NCBI GenBank assembly: GCA_902762655.1
Contig: CACWOZ010000006.1
Location: 118,595-182,594, forward strand
Reading direction: 5' to 3'
Origin: an uncultured Bacteroidia bacterium
Lineage (GTDB): Bacteria > Bacteroidota > Bacteroidia > Bacteroidales > UBA932
DNA length: 64,000 nt
The translations under genes and the position numbers were made by a program. Every line of letters starts with the position of its first letter. Within the stretch, counting starts at the first letter, position 1. The notes under the pieces were generated by a model. The model saw only the letters and a program-made list of their open reading frames with translations. It did no database searches and was not told the origin of the DNA. Shown here one piece after another: positions 59,676 through 64,000 of this stretch.

Positions 59676-62600
59676 ATGAATGTGCTTGACAAAAGACTGA
59701 ATTCCTTGATATTGACCATACTGCTCGGAACAGCTGCTTCAGCTATGCCATATTTTAAACAGCTTACCACCAGTGATGGACTTGCTCATCCCGACGTCAT
59801 GTCTGTATGTCAGGATTCCTTGGGAAGAATCTGGTTCGGCACAGAAAACGGACTCAGTATTTACAATGGCAACCGCATGGTATCATATAGGCCATATGAT
59901 ATTAAAGGAGGACAAGTTTGTTTCAAAGAAGGCCTGGTAAAAAAACTGGTGTGTGATGCCCTTGGCAAAGTGTTTATTCTCACCTCGGGAGAACTGGTAT
60001 GTTATAATCCACGCACCGATAAGATGGAAACGCTTCTGGAAGGAGACCTGACTGCATTATATATTGACAATGGACAGGCTTGTGCTGTTCGAGGGCAGGA
60101 GCATTTCCATTACGATGAGAAGAACAGTTGCATGACAAGCACGCAGAAACTGCCATTTTCGGGAATAAGGGATATGCTACGTGCATCAGACGGCAGCCTA
60201 TACCTCATTTGCCCGGAAGGTCTGTTTCGGGCTGGAAAGGAATCTTCTTTTCAACAGTTGAGCTCTTTAGGAGACCTCTATTCCCTATTCGCATCATCGA
60301 CCGGTGAAATCTGGACAGGAAGCAATACAGGTGGACTGCTGCGCGTTTTCCCTGACAGCAGCATACGCCATTATACCACAGCAACAGACAAAGACAGGGG
60401 ATTTCTTAGCGATAATATCCGATCGGTAGTACAGGACAGCAAGGGTCAAATATGGTTTGGAACCTTCAACGGACTGTACACATATAATCCGGACACAGAT
60501 ACTTTCCGCTCCTATTACCGTGAGGATAGAGAAGGTGGACTTTCCAGTTCTTCGATCCATGCTATACTCAAAGACAGAGATGGCATTCTATGGGCAGGCA
60601 CCTATTACGGAGGTGGAAATTATACCGATACAAGAGCCGGAGCCTTTTCTTTCTTCCCGGCAACACAAAGCGGAGAAGATGGGCTTTCTTTCCCCGTTGC
60701 GGGGCATCTTATGGAAGATGACGAAGGGTATATCTGGATATGTACCGAAGGTGGCGGGCTCAACAAACTGGACCCTGTAAGCGGGAAGATAATGGCTTAT
60801 GGTACGAATCTTTTCAAAAACGCTAAATGGTTGGCAGCATATCCGGAAAAATCCTCACTTTATATAGCCACCAACCGGCAAGGCCTTTTCCGCCTGGACA
60901 AGCGTTCCGGTCATATATCGCGGGAAATTGTACCAAAAGACAACGGCTCTCCATTTTATGTAATCAATGTAGTGGAGCGTTATAAAGACCTGCTCATTCT
61001 TTCTACCGACGACGGTGTTTGGCTCCATTCGTGCGACAGCCGGAAAGACACCCTGCTGTATCCAAGGACGGAAGGTATTCGCTATGTGCACGGAGTCGTA
61101 AGTGGAAACAAACTGTATCTAGCCTCATCTACCGTGGTAGAATTCGATCTTGACCGAAAAATCAAAATCGGGGAATACCCTATCGTCACTGAAAGTGGGA
61201 GAGCACGGCCCATGCGTCTTCTGGCGCATAAAAATGGCACACTCTATGCCAGCACTTTCGGACATGGATTGTTCCGTCTTGAAGATGGGGTCTTCAAACT
61301 TATTAAAGATTCTCCACGCGATGGTTACCAGCTCGTCGACGCCGGAGATGACAGAATTTTGATTTCTGGAGATCAGCAGATACAACTTCTTGATACTGAC
61401 GGGCAGATACTACAGCGCTATCAGATAGGCAGAGACTTGCCACTCCAAGCACTGGTGCTGGACAGCGGGCTGCTCCTCTCTGCCGATGGTACCGTTTATG
61501 CCGGCGGAACCAACGGACTGATGAGTTTTTCTTTGAATACACAACCCGGTACGCCAAAAGATAGCGTATATTTCTGCGATCTATACGTAAACGGCGAGAT
61601 ATTATCCGCACCACTCCCCTTTACCGAAGAAGTCATATTTGACGGACTACAAAAACATCTCGATTTTTATCTCTCCTCACGTCACAACATTACCTCAATA
61701 AACTGGGCAAACTACGAATACATACTGCACGGACGAGATGACAATTGGACTATTCTGGACGGGCCGATACTGTCTGTAGCAGAACTCAATGTTGGCCGCT
61801 ACCGATTGGAAGTCAGGCACAAAGATACAATTGCTCCTGCGTGCAGCATTGCACTAATCATCCGTCCCCATTGGTATGCAACGACACTTGCGAAAGTCCT
61901 GTATCTACTTTTTACGCTGGGATTTCTGTGGTTTCTGGGGCGGTCTGTATATATACGGCGAGAAGCCGCACGTGCAAGGCAACTCAACGAGACCAAACTT
62001 CGTTTCTTCACCACCATAAGCCACGAACTGCGAAGCCCTCTCACCATCATTATTGCCCAGATAGACAACATTATGCATACTTTCCAGCTGGCTCCGCAGA
62101 TACGGTCGAGAATGGGTAAAGTACGCAGTCAGGCTCAACAGATGAACCAACTTGTGAGCGAACTCATAGATTTCCGAAAGTTTGAACAAAATCAAGTAAC
62201 ACTCCATCTGAGCCAGACTCCGGTTAATCCTTTTGTTTCAGACATAGTGGAGAAATTCAGGGAACTGGTATCTTCAAAAGATCTGGAAATACATTTTATT
62301 CCCGCGCCGGACGAACCAAAAGCCTTGCTTGACAGTTATCAGATGCAGAAATCACTGATGAACCTTGTATTCAATGCTGTCAAGTTTACCCCACACGGAG
62401 GGAGCATTGATTTGGAAGTGGAGAATCTGCCTTCAAAGGGATTAGTTAAAATCCATGTCCGCGACACGGGCATAGGTATCAAAGAGGAAGACAAGGAACG
62501 CATTTTTGAGCGCTTTTATCAAGGAGAAGGAACAGAGGGCGTAACAGAAGGCATCCCCAGTTCCGGTATAGGGCTTGCACTTACAAAAGACATTGTTCAG

Positions 62601-63479
62601 TTACACAACGGGCAAATTCAAGCCTTTAACCGTCCAGGCGGAGGAGCAGACTTCGTGATAACACTTCCTGCCTATAGCCCTGCTTCCTGCACTCAAGTTA
62701 ATGAAGAGTCCCAGGAAACCAACCCTAAAGGCTCAAAAATAGTGATAGCCGAAGATAACACAGAAATGAGGACTCTCCTAAAAGAACTTTTCAGTGTGCA
62801 ATACGAAGTTTTTCTGGCAGAGGATGGCGCAGAAGCTCTGGAACTGGTAAAGAAGGTGAGACCAGACCTTGTGCTCAGCGACCTAATAATGCCCCGGATG
62901 GGTGGAGGAGAACTGCTTGCAGCCATCAAAGGAGACCAAAGACTCTCATCCATTCCTGTTGTGCTCCTGACAGCCTTGGATGACACGCAAAATCGCATGG
63001 AAGGGCTCCTGAAAGGAGTTGATGACTTCATAGCCAAACCCTTTGACTCAAAGATTCTTCTTGCACGTTGCAACAACCTTGTGCGCAGCAAAGGTATTAA
63101 ATCGAACGGAAATACCAGGCGTGAATTATACATGAAAGCAACTAATCAAGAAGAAAAAGACTTCCTTGAGCGTTTTTCATCCATTATTGATAATAATATC
63201 AGCAATGGAGACCTTAACATAGACACGCTGGCATCACTTATGAACATGAGTCGTTCTCGCTTTTACAGCAACTTTAAGAAAATCACTTCCGAATCTCCGG
63301 CACAGTATATTAATGCCTGCCGGCTTGATATGTCCTGCAAACTTTTAATATCTCAGCCAGGGATGAGCATTGCTGATATTTCCGAGCGGCTTGGATTCAA
63401 CACGCAGAACTATTTCTGCCGCCGCTTCAAGGAACGTTATGGTGTATCCCCCATGCAATACAGAAGGAATCAGGAATGA
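59676..63479 (+). CDS. Hybrid two-component system regulator (HTCS)
   Basis: From the ATG at 59676 the protein has 1267 residues. After a signal/anchor (SLILTILLGTAASAMP), residues 30-640 form two Reg_prop beta-propellers (repeats such as DSLGRIWFGTENGLSIYN, DSKGQIWFGTFNGLYTYN), then a Y_Y_Y sandwich (about 650-735). A membrane helix follows near 738-760 (VLYLLFTLGFLWFLG), then HisKA with His783 in ISHELRSPLT, an HATPase domain (NLVFNAVKFTPHGG, GIGIKEEDKERIFERFYQ), a receiver with Asp1069 in VLSDLIMPRMGG, and an AraC-type DNA-binding domain (MNMSRSRFYSNFKKIT; IADISERLGFNTQNYFCRRFKERYG). It senses periplasmic oligosaccharides and should activate the divergent glycosaminoglycan operon. Confidence 0.95.
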   Translation: MNVLDKRLNSLILTILLGTAASAMPYFKQLTTSDGLAHPDVMSVCQDSLGRIWFGTENGLSIYNGNRMVSYRPYDIKGGQVCFKEGLVKKLVCDALGKVFILTSGELVCYNPRTDKMETLLEGDLTALYIDNGQACAVRGQEHFHYDEKNSCMTSTQKLPFSGIRDMLRASDGSLYLICPEGLFRAGKESSFQQLSSLGDLYSLFASSTGEIWTGSNTGGLLRVFPDSSIRHYTTATDKDRGFLSDNIRSVVQDSKGQIWFGTFNGLYTYNPDTDTFRSYYREDREGGLSSSSIHAILKDRDGILWAGTYYGGGNYTDTRAGAFSFFPATQSGEDGLSFPVAGHLMEDDEGYIWICTEGGGLNKLDPVSGKIMAYGTNLFKNAKWLAAYPEKSSLYIATNRQGLFRLDKRSGHISREIVPKDNGSPFYVINVVERYKDLLILSTDDGVWLHSCDSRKDTLLYPRTEGIRYVHGVVSGNKLYLASSTVVEFDLDRKIKIGEYPIVTESGRARPMRLLAHKNGTLYASTFGHGLFRLEDGVFKLIKDSPRDGYQLVDAGDDRILISGDQQIQLLDTDGQILQRYQIGRDLPLQALVLDSGLLLSADGTVYAGGTNGLMSFSLNTQPGTPKDSVYFCDLYVNGEILSAPLPFTEEVIFDGLQKHLDFYLSSRHNITSINWANYEYILHGRDDNWTILDGPILSVAELNVGRYRLEVRHKDTIAPACSIALIIRPHWYATTLAKVLYLLFTLGFLWFLGRSVYIRREAARARQLNETKLRFFTTISHELRSPLTIIIAQIDNIMHTFQLAPQIRSRMGKVRSQAQQMNQLVSELIDFRKFEQNQVTLHLSQTPVNPFVSDIVEKFRELVSSKDLEIHFIPAPDEPKALLDSYQMQKSLMNLVFNAVKFTPHGGSIDLEVENLPSKGLVKIHVRDTGIGIKEEDKERIFERFYQGEGTEGVTEGIPSSGIGLALTKDIVQLHNGQIQAFNRPGGGADFVITLPAYSPASCTQVNEESQETNPKGSKIVIAEDNTEMRTLLKELFSVQYEVFLAEDGAEALELVKKVRPDLVLSDLIMPRMGGGELLAAIKGDQRLSSIPVVLLTALDDTQNRMEGLLKGVDDFIAKPFDSKILLARCNNLVRSKGIKSNGNTRRELYMKATNQEEKDFLERFSSIIDNNISNGDLNIDTLASLMNMSRSRFYSNFKKITSESPAQYINACRLDMSCKLLISQPGMSIADISERLGFNTQNYFCRRFKERYGVSPMQYRRNQE

Positions 63480-63541
63480 TGACATGGTGGCTCAGGAGCT
63501 CTCCAACCGGTTCACATCAATCCTTTGCACCCGGACGGTTA

Positions 63542-64000
63542 TTACTCATTCTTCAGCGTCTCCGCCGGATTCATCCGGGCGGTCTTGAGATAGTGATACA
63601 GAACCACGGCCGAACACAACGCCCCCACAATCACCAGCGCCAGCAGGAACACCGACGGCATAAAGCCCACCCGGTGCGCGAACTGCTGCAGGTAATACCT
63701 CACCACCAGCCAGCCGATGGGCGCCGCAATCACATAACAGATTGCTACCGTCCTCAGATACAGCATCAGGCCTTCGCTGGTAATCTGGCCCATATCGGCC
63801 CCGAACACCCGCTTTACGGAAATCTCCATCCGCTTGTACTGCACATCCATCAGCACCTGACCCCAGATGCCCACCAACGACAGCAGCACTGCCAGCAGGG
63901 AGAACAGCCACACGGCCAGCCGCAGGCGCTCCTCGCCGCTGTACAGGTTCTTGCCGATGGCATCGTAGAACTGCACCTCAAACGGCATCGTCGGGTCCAT
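63542..64000 (-). CDS. ABC-type permease (MacB/FtsX family), C-terminal part
   Basis: 152 residues are visible; the gene continues past the right edge, so the start is outside. The sequence shows the last FtsX-domain: three membrane segments (LAVWLFSLLAVLLSLVGIWGQVLM, LRTVAICYVIAAPIGWLVVRYYL, VFLLALVIVGALCSAVVLYHYL), the cytoplasmic KRMEISVKRVFGADMGQI motif, and the usual ending ARMNPAETLKNE. Such permeases export antimicrobial peptides or lipoproteins, or act in envelope stress. Convergent with the regulator gene; no terminator hairpin was seen in the 62-bp gap. Confidence 0.88.
   Translation of the reverse strand: MDPTMPFEVQFYDAIGKNLYSGEERLRLAVWLFSLLAVLLSLVGIWGQVLMDVQYKRMEISVKRVFGADMGQITSEGLMLYLRTVAICYVIAAPIGWLVVRYYLQQFAHRVGFMPSVFLLALVIVGALCSAVVLYHYLKTARMNPAETLKNE

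Noticed and set aside
59387-59770. Extended 127-residue version of the small peptide
   Set aside because: The extra N-terminus crosses both divergent promoters and the start of the regulator gene; the ATG at 59548 fits better.

Overview
The window comes from a gut-type member of the Bacteroidota, most likely order Bacteroidales. The evidence is two complete SusC/SusD pairs, many surface lipoproteins, fimbrillin-like domains, a hybrid two-component sensor, promoters of the TTTG / TAnnTTTG type, luxS, and an adjacent surE-lpxB pair. Base composition is near 50% G+C. I saw no rRNA, tRNA, CRISPR array, prophage module or complete insertion sequence. No gene-free gap exceeds 300 bases.

Region 1 (1-24028, mostly minus strand) is an accessory glycan locus with an organophosphate theme. 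A cluster led by a good promoter at 6417-6447 encodes two fibronectin-like surface lipoproteins, a beta-propeller lipoprotein, a secreted glycerophosphodiester phosphodiesterase and a secreted esterase. After a lone plus-strand hypothetical gene and a terminator comes a long minus-strand series, read from 24028 down to 7014: glycerol-3-phosphate dehydrogenase, a GlpT/UhpC-type transporter broken by a frameshift, two small peptides alternating with two fimbrillin-type lipoproteins, SusC, SusD, a histidine acid phosphatase, a GH123 hydrolase, and a second GH123-like gene whose catalytic region is lost at a short dispersed repeat. A LacI-family gene (24145-25203) is divergent. A perfect 7-bp-arm dyad lies at the expected transcription start of the dehydrogenase operon. 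Downstream of lacI are a GH78-type alpha-L-rhamnosidase and a small outer-membrane barrel protein.

Region 2 (27543-36389) is mixed. It holds a small unknown gene next to a pair of hairpins with identical arms, a barrel protein with an unknown lipoprotein, and then housekeeping genes: gap, surE, lpxB, an alkaline-phosphatase-superfamily membrane transferase, a broken diacylglycerol-kinase-like gene, and luxS.

Region 3 (36409-63479) is a glycosaminoglycan (chondroitin/dermatan/hyaluronan type) utilization locus. The divergent hybrid two-component regulator (59676-63479) would sense oligosaccharides. The minus-strand operon encodes a small peptide, a fimbrillin/beta-helix lipoprotein, a GH88 unsaturated glucuronyl hydrolase, a PL8 lyase, SusC, SusD, a DUF5017-type glycan-binding lipoprotein, a second PL8 lyase, a serine-type sulfatase, a PL29-like lyase, a second beta-helix lipoprotein, an anaerobic sulfatase-maturating radical SAM enzyme, and a short-chain dehydrogenase for the released uronate. 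Lyases cut the polymer, SusCD imports fragments, GH88 removes the unsaturated uronate, the sulfatase (activated by the maturase) desulfates, and the dehydrogenase feeds the uronate into central metabolism. The window ends inside an ABC-type permease gene on the minus strand.

Functional names come from motif reading and memory of families; no searches were run.
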